From contig JAJDEH010000059.1 of NCBI GenBank assembly GCA_029259935.1, positions 1-34,591 on the forward strand: a DNA stretch of 34,591 nt, in the 5' to 3' direction. The position numbers and the translations under genes were made by a program. This stretch comes from Planctomycetota bacterium (GTDB taxonomy: Bacteria > Planctomycetota > Planctomycetia > Pirellulales > Pirellulaceae). The notes under the pieces were generated by a model. It did not search any database, had not been told where the DNA came from, and was given only the letters and a program-made list of their open reading frames with translations. Shown here piece by piece: positions 24,724 to 33,676 of the stretch (position 1 is its first letter; the number at the start of each line of letters is the position of its first letter).

Positions 24724-27543
24724 GTGATTCCTAGAATCCGCTTCGCGATATTCATGCTGGCAAGTTTGATGCTGGCGACCCTTACCGCTTCACTGACGGC
24801 GGATGAGCCCGTCGATTTCAATCGCGACATTCGCCCCATTCTTGCCAAGCACTGTTTTAAATGCCATGGACGGGATTCCGATCATCGGGAAGCCGGGTTG
24901 CGGCTGGACCTTCGTGAACTGGCCATCAGCAAACTCGAAAGCGAACTGATCGCCATCGTTCCCGAAGATCCGCGGTCGAGCGAACTGATCAATCGAGTGA
25001 CGTCGGATGACCCGGACCTACTCATGCCGCCCGGCGACGGCGCGGGCCTTAACGACCGGCAAATCAGCCTGCTGCGAAATTGGATTAGCGAGGGCGCGCC
25101 GTATGCCGAGCATTGGTCGTTCACCGGTCCAACGCGTCCCGCGAATCCCTCGGTGAAGCTCAAGTCTTGGCCTGCCAACGGAATTGACCCTTTCGTGCTG
25201 CATCGCTTGGAACGGACCGGCCTGCAACCGTCGGAAGAGGCCGATCGGCACACGCTCATTAGGCGGCTCAGCTTTGATATTCGCGGACTGCCGCCGACAC
25301 CCGAGGAAGTCGAGCGGTTTGTTTCCGACAGCGGCCCGCGGGCTTATGAAGATCTGGTCGACCGCCTGCTGAAAGACACAACGTACGGCGAACACTGGGC
25401 CAGGATGTGGCTTGATCTGGCCCGCTACGCCGACTCACGCGGCTATGGTTCCGACCCGCTGCGCTCGAACATGTGGCGATATCGCGATTGGGTCATCGAC
25501 GCCTTCAACCGCAACTTGCCCTACGATCAATTCACGGTCGAACAAATTGCCGGCGACCTGCTGCCGGAAGCGACGCTCGAGCAGCGAATCGCGACCGCTT
25601 TTCATCGCAACACGATGACCAACACTGAAGGCGGCACCGACGACGAGGAGTTTCGAGTCGCGGCGGTCCGGGATCGCGTCGATACAACGATTCAAGTTTG
25701 GATGGGATTGACAATGGGTTGTGCGAAGTGTCACAGCCACAAGTACGACCCGATTACCAACCGCGAATACTATCAATTCTACGATATCTTCAACCAAACG
25801 GCCGATAACGATCGCCCCGACGAAGCTCCGGTGATCAACGCACCGACGCAACAGCAAACTCAACAACGAGAAAAGATCACCGCCGACGTCGCCAAGCTGC
25901 AGGCTGAAATCAAGTCACTGCAAGCGGCGTTGAAAGAAGAACAGAAGACGGCGGCGAAGACGCAGCCGAAAGCTCGATTCGTGCGCGTCGAACTTCCTGG
26001 AGCCGGCAAGTTTCTTTCTCTGGCCGAAGTGCAAGTGTTCAGCGGCGGTGAGAACCTGGCTCTAAAGGGAACCGCCACGCAAAGCAGCACCGATTTCGGC
26101 GGTCCGGCGAAACTGGCCATCGATGGGAATACCGACGGCCACTATTTCAACGCCAAAAGCACGACGCATTCCAAGGCCGAAAACAACCCCTGGTGGGAAG
26201 TCGATCTGGGGGAAGCCAAGCCGGTCGACATGGTCGTCATTTGGAGCCGAACCGATGGCGGTTTGCATACCCGCTTGGCGGGCGTGCGGCTAACATTGCT
26301 TGACGATGCCAAGAAATCGCTTTGGCAGCAAGACGCCGCGGCAGCGCCTAATCCCAGCAGCCAGTTTCAGCCCGTGGCGGTCGGGCCCGTGGCCAAGAAG
26401 CTCCAATCACTCAATGCGGAAGTCGCCAAACTAGAAAAGGCCAAGCCGAAGATCGCGACCGTTCCGGTGATGCAAGAACTGGCGCAAGACAAGCGCCGGA
26501 AGACCCACATCATGGTCAAGGGCAGCTTTCTGAATAAGGGAGAAGCGGTCGCAGCGGGCTTTCCCGCCGCGTTCCACCCGCTGCCCGCGGATGCGCCGCG
26601 CAACCGCCTGGGTGTTGCTACTTGGTTGATGGACAAACAGAATCCGCTCACCGCCCGAGTGGCCGTCAATCGATATTGGGCCCGTTTATTCGGCGCGGGG
26701 CTAGTGGAAACCGAGGAGGACTTTGGAACTCAAGGCGAACCGCCCAGTCATCCGCAATTGCTCGACTGGCTGGCCGTGGAATACATGGAAAATGGCTGGA
26801 ACACCAAGGCGCTCTTGAAGACGATCTTCCTGAGTTCCACCTATCGTCAGTCGTCGCGAGTTACCGAGGAACTGCTGGAAAAAGACCCGCGCAATCGGCT
26901 CTATTCGCGCGGGCCTCGATTCCGGCTCGAGGCGGAATCCATACGCGATCAGGCGCTCTCGCTCGCCGGGCTGCTTAGCCCGAAAATGCGTGGCCCTTCG
27001 GTTTTTCCGCCACAACCGGGCGGCCTGTGGCAAGCAGCATTCAATGGCCAGCGAAACTGGGCGACTAGCGCGGGTGAAGACCGTTACCGGCGCGGCTTGT
27101 ATACGTTCTGGCGTCGCACGGTGCCTTATCCCTCGATGGCCTCCTTCGACGCGCCCAGCCGGGAAATCTGCACGGTTCGGCGAATTCGCACCAATACTCC
27201 GATCCAAGCCTTCGTTACTTTGAACGACCCGGTTTATGTCGAGGCGGCACAAGGGCTGGCACGGCGAATCGTCAAGCAGGCCGGACCCGACGTCGATGCG
27301 CGAGTGGCTTATGGACTGCGAATTTGCTTGGGGCGGCCGCCGACCGCGAAACAAATTGAACATCTATCCAAACTTTACAACAGCGAGTTGGCCTATTTTC
27401 AATCCAACGCCGAGGCCGCGGTACAGATGGCAACCGAACCGTTGGGCCCTCTGCCCAAGGAATTGGATGCCGCCGACATGGCAGCTTGGACGGTCGTTGC
27501 CAATGTGCTACTTAATCTAGACGGTGTTTTGACGAAGGGCTAG
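24724..27543 (+). CDS. Secreted c-type cytochrome/DUF1549/DUF1553 protein with an F5/8C-like domain
   Basis: The 939-residue protein starts with a signal peptide ending near LTADEP, followed by a PSCyt1-type cytochrome domain with haem motif CFKCH at 44-48 and the MPPGDGAGL ligand loop. DUF1549 comes next (DIRGLPPTPEEVERFV, then CAKCHSHKYDPI). A coiled coil at about 378-412 leads to a discoidin/F5-8C-like domain at about 415-550 (RFVRVELPG, LSLAEVQVFSGGENLA, WWEVDLGEAKPVDMVVIWSR), which probably binds carbohydrate. DUF1553 finishes the protein. GTG 24724 has CGGAG about 8 bases upstream. The DUF1501 gene follows within about 115 bases, the usual partner order in planctomycetes. Confidence 0.93.
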   Translation: MIPRIRFAIFMLASLMLATLTASLTADEPVDFNRDIRPILAKHCFKCHGRDSDHREAGLRLDLRELAISKLESELIAIVPEDPRSSELINRVTSDDPDLLMPPGDGAGLNDRQISLLRNWISEGAPYAEHWSFTGPTRPANPSVKLKSWPANGIDPFVLHRLERTGLQPSEEADRHTLIRRLSFDIRGLPPTPEEVERFVSDSGPRAYEDLVDRLLKDTTYGEHWARMWLDLARYADSRGYGSDPLRSNMWRYRDWVIDAFNRNLPYDQFTVEQIAGDLLPEATLEQRIATAFHRNTMTNTEGGTDDEEFRVAAVRDRVDTTIQVWMGLTMGCAKCHSHKYDPITNREYYQFYDIFNQTADNDRPDEAPVINAPTQQQTQQREKITADVAKLQAEIKSLQAALKEEQKTAAKTQPKARFVRVELPGAGKFLSLAEVQVFSGGENLALKGTATQSSTDFGGPAKLAIDGNTDGHYFNAKSTTHSKAENNPWWEVDLGEAKPVDMVVIWSRTDGGLHTRLAGVRLTLLDDAKKSLWQQDAAAAPNPSSQFQPVAVGPVAKKLQSLNAEVAKLEKAKPKIATVPVMQELAQDKRRKTHIMVKGSFLNKGEAVAAGFPAAFHPLPADAPRNRLGVATWLMDKQNPLTARVAVNRYWARLFGAGLVETEEDFGTQGEPPSHPQLLDWLAVEYMENGWNTKALLKTIFLSSTYRQSSRVTEELLEKDPRNRLYSRGPRFRLEAESIRDQALSLAGLLSPKMRGPSVFPPQPGGLWQAAFNGQRNWATSAGEDRYRRGLYTFWRRTVPYPSMASFDAPSREICTVRRIRTNTPIQAFVTLNDPVYVEAAQGLARRIVKQAGPDVDARVAYGLRICLGRPPTAKQIEHLSKLYNSELAYFQSNAEAAVQMATEPLGPLPKELDAADMAAWTVVANVLLNLDGVLTKG

Positions 27544-27658
27544 CGAGGCGGTGCCTCGAAACAATACGAGCTATCGCTCGGAGTTAGCAACCCGCTCCCG
27601 TTGGTCGCTAGACTTGACTCAAATGCAGCAACTTTCACATTTCAAGAAACCTAAGTCG

Positions 27659-29110
27659 ATGCAAGATCATTTGCTCAACACACGGAATTTGACGCGGCGG
27701 CATTTCTTTCGAAATTGCCAAGTCGGTTTGGGTTCGATGGCGCTCGGCTCGTTGTTGGGCCGGCAAGCGGCTGCCGCGCCGCGTCCCGCGAACCCGCTGG
27801 CCGCGAAAGTTCCGCCCTTGGCCGCCACGGCGAAACACGTCATCTTTTTGCACATGGCCGGCTCGCCGCCGCAGCACGAGCTGTTCGACTACAAGCCTGA
27901 ACTGATCAAACACAACATGCAGCCTTGTCCCGATGAACTGATGAAGGGGCAGCGATTTCCATTCATCAAGGGACATCCCAAACTGCTGGGCACGCCCTTT
28001 AAATTCGCGCCGCGCGGCAACAGCGGAACCATGGTCAGCGAACTATTGCCCAACATCAGCGAAGTCATCGACGATGTATGCGTCGTCAAGTCGATGTACA
28101 CCGACCAATTCAACCACGCGCCCGCGCAACTGCTGATCTACACCGGTTCACCCCGCTTTGGCGGAGCCTCGATGGGTAGTTGGGCTCTATACGGACTAGG
28201 CTCCGAAAATCAGAACCTGCCGGGCTTCGTGGTCATGGTCAGCGGCGGAACAGATCCTAGTGGCGGCAAGAGCTTATGGGGCAGCGGTTACTTGCCCTCG
28301 ATCTACCAGGGCGTGCAATGCCGAACCTCGGGCGAACCAATTCTGTACGTCAACAATCCAAAAGGAATGAGCCGCGAGACGCGCCGCCGTAGCCTGGATG
28401 CCCTCAAGGCGCTCAATGAAATCGAACACGACCGGCTCGGCGATCCCGAAACGCGGACGCGCATCGAGCAATTCGAACTGGCGTTCCGAATGCAAATGTC
28501 GGTGCCTGAAGTGATGGATATCAATCGCGAGCCCAAACGGATTCACGAGCTGTATGGCGTCAAGCCGGGAGCCTCGTCGTTCGCCAACAATTGCTTGCTG
28601 GCTCGTCGATTGGTCGAGCGTGGTGTACGTTTCGTGCAGTTGTTCGATTGGGGCTGGGACATGCACGGCACGGGCAAGGGTAACGACTTGATCACGCAGT
28701 TGCCGATGAAGTGCAAGCAATCCGATCAGCCGATCGCCGCCTTGATCAAGGACCTCAAGGAGCGGGGCTTGCTGGACGAGACGTTGATAGTGTGGAGCGG
28801 TGAATTTGGCCGTACTTCGATGAACGAGGAACGCAACGGTTCGAAATTCCTGGGGCGCGACCATCACCCGCATTGCTACACCATGTGGATGGCGGGCGGC
28901 GGCGTAAAGGGCGGCTTCAGTTTCGGCGAGACCGACGATTTGGGTTACTTCGTCACCGAAAACAAAGTCAGCATACACGACCTGCAAGCCACGATCCTGC
29001 ACATGCTGGGATTCGACCCGCGTCAGCTTAGCGTTCCCTATCAAGGCCTCGACCAGCGGCTCATTGGACCGACTGAAGATCCTAGGGTACGCCACGAATT
29101 ACTCGCGTAA
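27659..29110 (+). CDS. DUF1501 protein, Tat-exported
   Basis: The 483-residue protein begins MQDHLLNTRNLTRRHFFRN. The twin-arginine TRRHFF and the hydrophobic stretch after it indicate Tat export. The body has the DUF1501 (sulfatase/alkaline phosphatase superfamily-like) pattern: KHVIFLHMAGSPPQHELFDYKP cut here at its start, KSMYTDQFNHAPAQL, and IVWSGEFGRTSMNE with GRDHHPHCYTMWMAGGG, where several His and Asp residues could bind metal. The start at 27659 places the twin arginine near the N-terminus; earlier in-frame starts at 27551 and 27623 would push it 25-36 residues further in. Its partner is the DUF1549/DUF1553 protein just upstream. The reaction is not established; hydrolysis of a sulfate or phosphate ester is suggested by the fold. 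Confidence 0.9.
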   Translation: MQDHLLNTRNLTRRHFFRNCQVGLGSMALGSLLGRQAAAAPRPANPLAAKVPPLAATAKHVIFLHMAGSPPQHELFDYKPELIKHNMQPCPDELMKGQRFPFIKGHPKLLGTPFKFAPRGNSGTMVSELLPNISEVIDDVCVVKSMYTDQFNHAPAQLLIYTGSPRFGGASMGSWALYGLGSENQNLPGFVVMVSGGTDPSGGKSLWGSGYLPSIYQGVQCRTSGEPILYVNNPKGMSRETRRRSLDALKALNEIEHDRLGDPETRTRIEQFELAFRMQMSVPEVMDINREPKRIHELYGVKPGASSFANNCLLARRLVERGVRFVQLFDWGWDMHGTGKGNDLITQLPMKCKQSDQPIAALIKDLKERGLLDETLIVWSGEFGRTSMNEERNGSKFLGRDHHPHCYTMWMAGGGVKGGFSFGETDDLGYFVTENKVSIHDLQATILHMLGFDPRQLSVPYQGLDQRLIGPTEDPRVRHELLA

Positions 29111-29134
29111 CAGTAAAACGGTTGAACCTCCCCT

Positions 29135-29260
29135 AACAGCCTGTTGAGAAACCCGAACTTAATGAGGGTGCCTGGGGTTGAGCGGTAGCGAACCCCCAGT
29201 AAATCGCGTTCTGGGGGCTCACTTTCGTTCGACCCCAGCCACCCAACTCCATTATTCAAC
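29135..29260 (+). repeat. MITE-like repeat, copy A (right end truncated)
   Basis: The left end AACAGCCTGTTGAGAAA and the interior (GGGGTTGAGCGGTAGCGAAC, CTGGGGGCTCACTTTCGTTC, CCCCAGCCACCCAACTCC) match the reverse complement of 33535-33669. The right end stops at ATTATTCAAC at 29260, where copy B continues with AGGCTG. So about 8 bases of the terminal inverted repeat are missing or changed. The internal GGCTGGGG / CCCCAGCC arms also make it a large hairpin. It carries no coding capacity. Confidence 0.85.
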
Positions 29261-29269
29261 GGGCGGCCA

Positions 29270-29698
29270 ATGCGGGAAATCATCCCTAAACAACTGTGGC
29301 TCGGCCACGCTTTGGACGCGCGTGATTTGCGCCGAATCCACGACCTGGGTATTCGGGCGATTGTCGACTTGGCCATGGAGGAGCCAGTAGCGCAACTTTC
29401 GCGCGACCTCAATTACTGCCGCTTTCCATTGTCGGATGGCGCGGGCAACTCCGTTCAAATCCTCAAACTGGCGATTCAAACAACTTCTTCGTTTGTGTCG
29501 AATGAAGTTCCCACTCTGGTCGCGTGCAGCGCCGGCATGAGCCGCTCGCCGGCAATCTTGGCCGCATCCTTGGCGGTATGGAAGGGAGTCACGCCCGAGG
29601 AGTGTCTGGCGGAAGTCATTCACGGACAGCCGCACGATATTTCGCCTCCGTTGTGGGCGGACATTCTGCAAGCGACCCACGAGTTGAGCACGGCTTAA
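29270..29698 (+). CDS. Dual-specificity-type protein phosphatase
   Basis: The 142-residue protein has the cysteine phosphatase loop CSAGMSRSP at 86-94, with catalytic Cys86 and Arg92 (C-x5-R). Asp56 in PLSDGAGN is a candidate general acid. The first part, QLWLGHALDARDLRRIHDLG with IRAIVDLAMEE, is the typical DSP fold start (xLYLGxxxxAxDxxxLxxxGIxxVINL). It should remove phosphate from Tyr or Ser/Thr in proteins, although some relatives act on lipids or RNA. The ATG lies only 10 bases after the end of repeat copy A, which therefore supplies nearly all of its leader. The ribosome site is weak. It is separated from the SPFH pair by 452 bases. Confidence 0.9.
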   Translation: MREIIPKQLWLGHALDARDLRRIHDLGIRAIVDLAMEEPVAQLSRDLNYCRFPLSDGAGNSVQILKLAIQTTSSFVSNEVPTLVACSAGMSRSPAILAASLAVWKGVTPEECLAEVIHGQPHDISPPLWADILQATHELSTA

Positions 29699-30150
29699 CC
29701 ATGGCGTGGGCCGAATTTGTGCCAATATTCGGCATTATTGAGCGAATACCCGTTCATGCAAACTCTATTCACTCGATTAGCGCCAGCGGGAGGTTTGCAA
29801 GCTCCCATGCCGTTTTTCCAGCGGCCTTCGTGCCAGTTTAGGCTGGATGCGAGCATTTCGTGCTGCCGCGCATCTCATTGCCAGTCTCTAAATTTCTGCT
29901 CGGCTCGGCAGTTGCGACCGCAATTGCACCGCCGATTGTAGGCCGCAATCGACGCTCTCTTCTGAACATGCGGATTGTATCCACGGTGGATTAGAAAGCT
30001 CTGCCGGCCCCGATTTACCCTGGGCGTACACTTCTGCAGCGTGGCTATTTCGACAGCCGGTAGTGATGCGCGAGAGTGGACATAAAGCCACGTCTCGCCG
30101 TGGTCGCCGTCGTCTCTCACTCTACAATTTCGTACTCGAAAGGATGGAAA
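29699..30150. other. 452-bp gap upstream of the SPFH pair
   Basis: I see no convincing gene on either strand. At 29979-29991, ATCCAC-G-GTGGAT is a perfect six-base palindrome around one central base, a possible operator for the downstream SPFH genes. A minus-strand open frame crosses the region but its Cys/Arg-rich composition and lack of a ribosome site argue against it. Confidence 0.45.
30139..30144 (+). promoter_or_regulatory. Ribosome binding site of the first SPFH gene
   Basis: AAAGGA ends six bases before ATG 30151. This decides the start in favour of MSFAPDRL over an in-frame ATG at 30076, which lacks such a site and would place a polar stretch before the membrane helix. Confidence 0.75.
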
Positions 30151-31779
30151 ATGAGCTTCGCACCAGACCGACTTAATTTCGCGCGTTCCCGGCCCTTGGT
30201 TGGGCTGGTCCTGATCATCGTCGCCCTGTTCTTGTTGTTGATGGCACCCTTTTTCGTGTACTCGGTGTTTCGCATCGATGTGCCCGCCAAGCACTTCGCC
30301 GTCTTGACCAAGAAGACCGGCGAGGAAATGGAAAACGACGAAGAAGTGGCGCCCGACGACCAACACAAAGGACTGCAACTGAAGGTCTTGCCCGAAGGAC
30401 GCTACTTCTACAATCCGTACTTCTGGAGCTGGGAAGTCTATCCCATGATCGAAATTCCCCGCGAAAAAATGGGTGTGCGAATTCGGCTGTACGGCGACGA
30501 TTTGCCCTATGGCGACTTTCTGGCGTCGGACGAACAGCACAAAGGAATCATCGGCGAGGTGCTGCGTCCGGGCCGTTATGCAATCAACGGCATTATGATT
30601 GACAAAGACACAAAAAAGGAAGTCGGCCGCGCTCGCGGAAACAAGAGTGATTACGTCGAGATCATCGAACTGTGGGAGCCCAAAGTCATTCCGGCCGGCT
30701 ACAAGGGAATCGTTACGAACTTGGCAGGGCCCATGCCCGATAAGCCCAACGAATTACTGGTGGAAAAAGGACGCCGCGGCGCACAAAAGGAAACCCTGGA
30801 AGCGGGCACCTATTACCTCAATCCCTACATGTACCGGATTAACGCCATCGACACGCGGTCGCAACGATTCAATCTGTCCGAAGGCAAGGACATGACCTTC
30901 CCTTCGAAAGATGGCTTTCCGATTTCGCTGGATGGCATCATCGAGTTTCGCGTGATTCCCGAGACGGCCGCGCAGACCTACGTCACCTATAACGACGTCA
31001 GCAACGACAAGGCCGGAGCCAGCGCGATCGCCGAGGAAATCATCGCCAAAGTGATCATGCCTAATGCCCGCGCCATTTGTCGACTACGGGGTTCCAATTC
31101 GTCGGCTCGCGAGTTCATTGGCGGCGAGACGCGAACGGCGTTTCAGAAGGAATTTCAGGCCGCGATTACCGAGACCTGTAAGACGCAAGGAATCGAAATC
31201 GTCCAGGCACTGATCACCAAAATCAAGCCGCCTCAAGCGATCGCCCAGCCGCTGCGAGAGCGGGAGGTCGCGGCACAACAACTGAAGCAATACACGCAAG
31301 AAATATTGCAACAGCAGCAGGAGGCGAAGTTGGCGACGGAAACGGCGCTCATTATGCAAAAGCGAGCGCTTATCGAAGCGGATCGGAATGTCATTGAACT
31401 GGTGACCAAAGCCAAGGAGGACCAAGACGTCGCCCTGGAAGGGGCTAACCGCGACAAGGCCGTTGCCGGGGAGAAGCTGATCGCCGCCAAAGATGAAGCG
31501 GCCGCCATGTTGGCGCGAGCTGGAGCGAAAGCCGCCATCGTCAACTTTGAAAACGAGGCGGACGCGGCGGGCTGGAAAAAAGCAGTCGAGGCGCTGGGCA
31601 ACGATGGCGAGGCCTTCGCCCGTTATGTGCTGTACCAAAAACTCGCGCCCGGCTATCAGACGATCATGACCAACACGGCGGATTCGCCGCTGATGGATGT
31701 GTTCCAAAACTTTGCCCCCAAAGGCAGGCCCGCGAGCGCGGGTTCGGGGTCCACGCCTCGTGTCACTTCCAATAAGTAG
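30151..31779 (+). CDS. SPFH/band-7 domain membrane protein, first of a tandem pair
   Basis: The 542-residue protein has one membrane helix at about residues 15-41 (LVGLVLIIVALFLLLMAPFF). A beta-rich region follows with three units of a similar module: LPEGRYFYNPYFW near 78, LRPGRYAINGI near 137, and LEAGTYYLNPYMYRI near 220. The band-7 domain proper continues (DGFPISLDGIIEFRV, IVQALITKIKPPQAIAQPL). A long charged coiled coil covers about 375-490. SPFH proteins assemble into large rings or cages that organise membrane patches and often house proteases. No protease gene is adjacent. The gene is followed after 44 bases by its paralogue, so the two are surely co-transcribed and may form a mixed complex. 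Confidence 0.92.
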   Translation: MSFAPDRLNFARSRPLVGLVLIIVALFLLLMAPFFVYSVFRIDVPAKHFAVLTKKTGEEMENDEEVAPDDQHKGLQLKVLPEGRYFYNPYFWSWEVYPMIEIPREKMGVRIRLYGDDLPYGDFLASDEQHKGIIGEVLRPGRYAINGIMIDKDTKKEVGRARGNKSDYVEIIELWEPKVIPAGYKGIVTNLAGPMPDKPNELLVEKGRRGAQKETLEAGTYYLNPYMYRINAIDTRSQRFNLSEGKDMTFPSKDGFPISLDGIIEFRVIPETAAQTYVTYNDVSNDKAGASAIAEEIIAKVIMPNARAICRLRGSNSSAREFIGGETRTAFQKEFQAAITETCKTQGIEIVQALITKIKPPQAIAQPLREREVAAQQLKQYTQEILQQQQEAKLATETALIMQKRALIEADRNVIELVTKAKEDQDVALEGANRDKAVAGEKLIAAKDEAAAMLARAGAKAAIVNFENEADAAGWKKAVEALGNDGEAFARYVLYQKLAPGYQTIMTNTADSPLMDVFQNFAPKGRPASAGSGSTPRVTSNK

Positions 31780-31810
31780 CTGACATGGAACACAGTCCAT
31801 TTACCCCTAC

Positions 31811-31816
31811 AAGGAG
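31811..31816 (+). promoter_or_regulatory. Ribosome binding site of the second SPFH gene
   Basis: AAGGAG ends seven bases before ATG 31824, a near-consensus site. It shows that translation starts at MQRLIGIF and not at an in-frame ATG at 31785. Confidence 0.85.
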
Positions 31817-31823
31817 AAATAAA

Positions 31824-33473
31824 ATGCAAAGGCTTATCGGCATATTCGTACTGGCGATCGCGGCCATCTCACTGCTCTTTCTCGGTTTTCACTGGACAAT
31901 TAATCGCGTTTACGTGGAAGAAGGTGAGAGCCTGATGCTGCGGTACAAAGGGCCCTTGGTGTTTGGCGAACGAAATCCCGCCAAGACCGGCTATTGGGCG
32001 AAGGAAGGCGAGATCGGCGTGCGGCAGAAACTTCGCGGACCCGGACGGCATTTCAAATGTCCCGTCTGGTGGGACCGGGAAATCGTACCCGATGTCGTGA
32101 TCAAACCGGGCGAAGTCGGCGTCGTGACTTGTAAGCTTGGCGACACACTGCCGTCAGGCGAGTTCCTCGTCGCCGGCGACATCGGCAATACCAAATTCAA
32201 AGGGATCTTGCGGAAAGTGCTGCATCCGGGCCGCTATCGAATAAATCCTTACGGTTACGAAGTGGAAACGGTGCAGTTGCAAACCTTCACGTCGGGCAAC
32301 ACCGAAAAGAAAGCGGGCTGGGTCGAAATCCCAACCGGCTATGTGGGAGTCGTCACGAACTTGTCTGGCAATCCGATCACCGGCGCGACAGCCGGTATTT
32401 CCGAGAACGTACTTCCGCCCGGAATTTATCCGATCAACGGACGCGAACAGAACATCGATATCGTCGAGATCGGCTATCGCCACAACACCATCCAAGTGGC
32501 GGTGGAGCGGGACCAAGATGGAAGGGTCGTGGTGGACGAAAACGGCGAACCGATGATCGCCGACGAAGAAAGCGGAATTCAGTTTCCGTCCAGCGACGGT
32601 TTTTCAATGCACATCGACTTTACCGCGATTTGGGGTCTCATGCCCGACCAGGCTCCCGCCGCGATTCGCACGATCGGCAACGTCGACTCGGTCGAACAAA
32701 AAATCGTCTTGCCGCAGATCGACTCGATTCTGCGTAACAACGGCTCGGAATACAAAGCCGTGCAATTGTTGGTTGGTGACGAGCGCGAGCAATACCAATC
32801 GGCCAGCCTCAAAGAGTTTCACGAAGTGCTCGACCAGAAGCAGATTTCTTTGCTCTACGGTCTGGTTCGGCATGTCTATATTCCCGAAGAGGTTCGCAAA
32901 CCGATTCAAATGTCGTTCATCGCGGACGAACTGACACTGACTCGGGAACAGGAACAAGAGACCGCCAGGGAAGAGGCCAATCTGCGAGAAGCCGAAGAGC
33001 AGGTGACGTTGGCTTCGAAGACCGTCGAAGTGGAAACGAGAAAGCTGGTCGCCACGCGCGAAGCGGAAGGCGACCGCGAGGCGGAAACGACCCGCGCGGA
33101 AACCATCCGTCTGGCAGCGGCCATCGAACGTGAGACGGCGGAACTGGAATCCGAGGCCGAAAAAGTAAGAGGCGAAGCCGAAAACAAAGGCAAGCAGATG
33201 ATCGAAGAAGCGACCGCCGATCGATTTCGGCTGGCGGTCGAGGCCTTCGGCACGCCGCAAGCCTACAACAACTGGATCTTCGCCACCGGCCTGCCCGACG
33301 ACATCAAACTTCAATTGCTGTACGCCGGCGAAGGCACGCTGTGGACCGACATGAACAAAGCAGGAGATTTTGGAGTGCGGGCCATGATTCCGTTGAACTC
33401 GGGCGGGAATAAGAAGGACGCCGACGAGCGAGTTCCCACCAAGGGCCGCGTTACGAGCTCCAAAAGAAAGTGA
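31824..33473 (+). CDS. SPFH/band-7 domain membrane protein, second of a tandem pair
   Basis: The 549-residue protein has a signal-anchor helix at about residues 3-24 (LIGIFVLAIAAISLLFLGF). As in its upstream neighbour, the beta-rich part holds three similar units: LRGPGRHFKCPVWW near 70, LHPGRYRINPYGYEV near 133 and LPPGIYPINGREQNI near 200. The band-7 core (DGFSMHIDFTAIWGL, ISLLYGLVRHVYIPEEVRKPI) and a strongly charged coiled coil at about 375-470 follow, where REAEGDREAETTRAETIRLA is typical. The C-terminal WIFATGLPDDIKLQLLYAG region parallels that of the first protein. The shared layout and tandem order point to duplication followed by divergence and a joint scaffold role at the membrane. 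Confidence 0.92.
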   Translation: MQRLIGIFVLAIAAISLLFLGFHWTINRVYVEEGESLMLRYKGPLVFGERNPAKTGYWAKEGEIGVRQKLRGPGRHFKCPVWWDREIVPDVVIKPGEVGVVTCKLGDTLPSGEFLVAGDIGNTKFKGILRKVLHPGRYRINPYGYEVETVQLQTFTSGNTEKKAGWVEIPTGYVGVVTNLSGNPITGATAGISENVLPPGIYPINGREQNIDIVEIGYRHNTIQVAVERDQDGRVVVDENGEPMIADEESGIQFPSSDGFSMHIDFTAIWGLMPDQAPAAIRTIGNVDSVEQKIVLPQIDSILRNNGSEYKAVQLLVGDEREQYQSASLKEFHEVLDQKQISLLYGLVRHVYIPEEVRKPIQMSFIADELTLTREQEQETAREEANLREAEEQVTLASKTVEVETRKLVATREAEGDREAETTRAETIRLAAAIERETAELESEAEKVRGEAENKGKQMIEEATADRFRLAVEAFGTPQAYNNWIFATGLPDDIKLQLLYAGEGTLWTDMNKAGDFGVRAMIPLNSGGNKKDADERVPTKGRVTSSKRK

Positions 33474-33534
33474 TGCATCCGATTGATTGCTTCTTTTGAT
33501 AATCGTTGCTAACTGACAATTCGCCGAACAAGAC

Positions 33535-33669
33535 TAGCAGCCTGTTGAAAAACGGAGTTGGGTGGCTGGGGTCGAACGAAAGTGAACCCCCAGAACGCGA
33601 CTTGCTGGAGGTTCGCTACGCTCAACCCCAGCCACCCTCTCTAGGCTCGACTTTTTCAACAGGCTGTTA
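33535..33669 (-). repeat. MITE-like repeat, copy B (complete)
   Basis: The ends TAGCAGCCTGTTGAAAAA and TTTTTCAACAGGCTGTTA are inverted repeats with 17 of 18 bases matching. The interior is the reverse complement of copy A at 29135-29260. At about 135 bp with no coding capacity, it fits a non-autonomous element moved by a transposase encoded elsewhere. A possible TAG duplication is present at the ends. It lies between two convergent genes. Confidence 0.85.
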
Positions 33670-33676
33670 GCGCAAA

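Noticed and set aside
29875..30540. Minus-strand open frame across the SPFH gene start
   Set aside because: It overlaps the beginning of a clear SPFH gene, is rich in Cys, Arg and His, and has no ribosome site.
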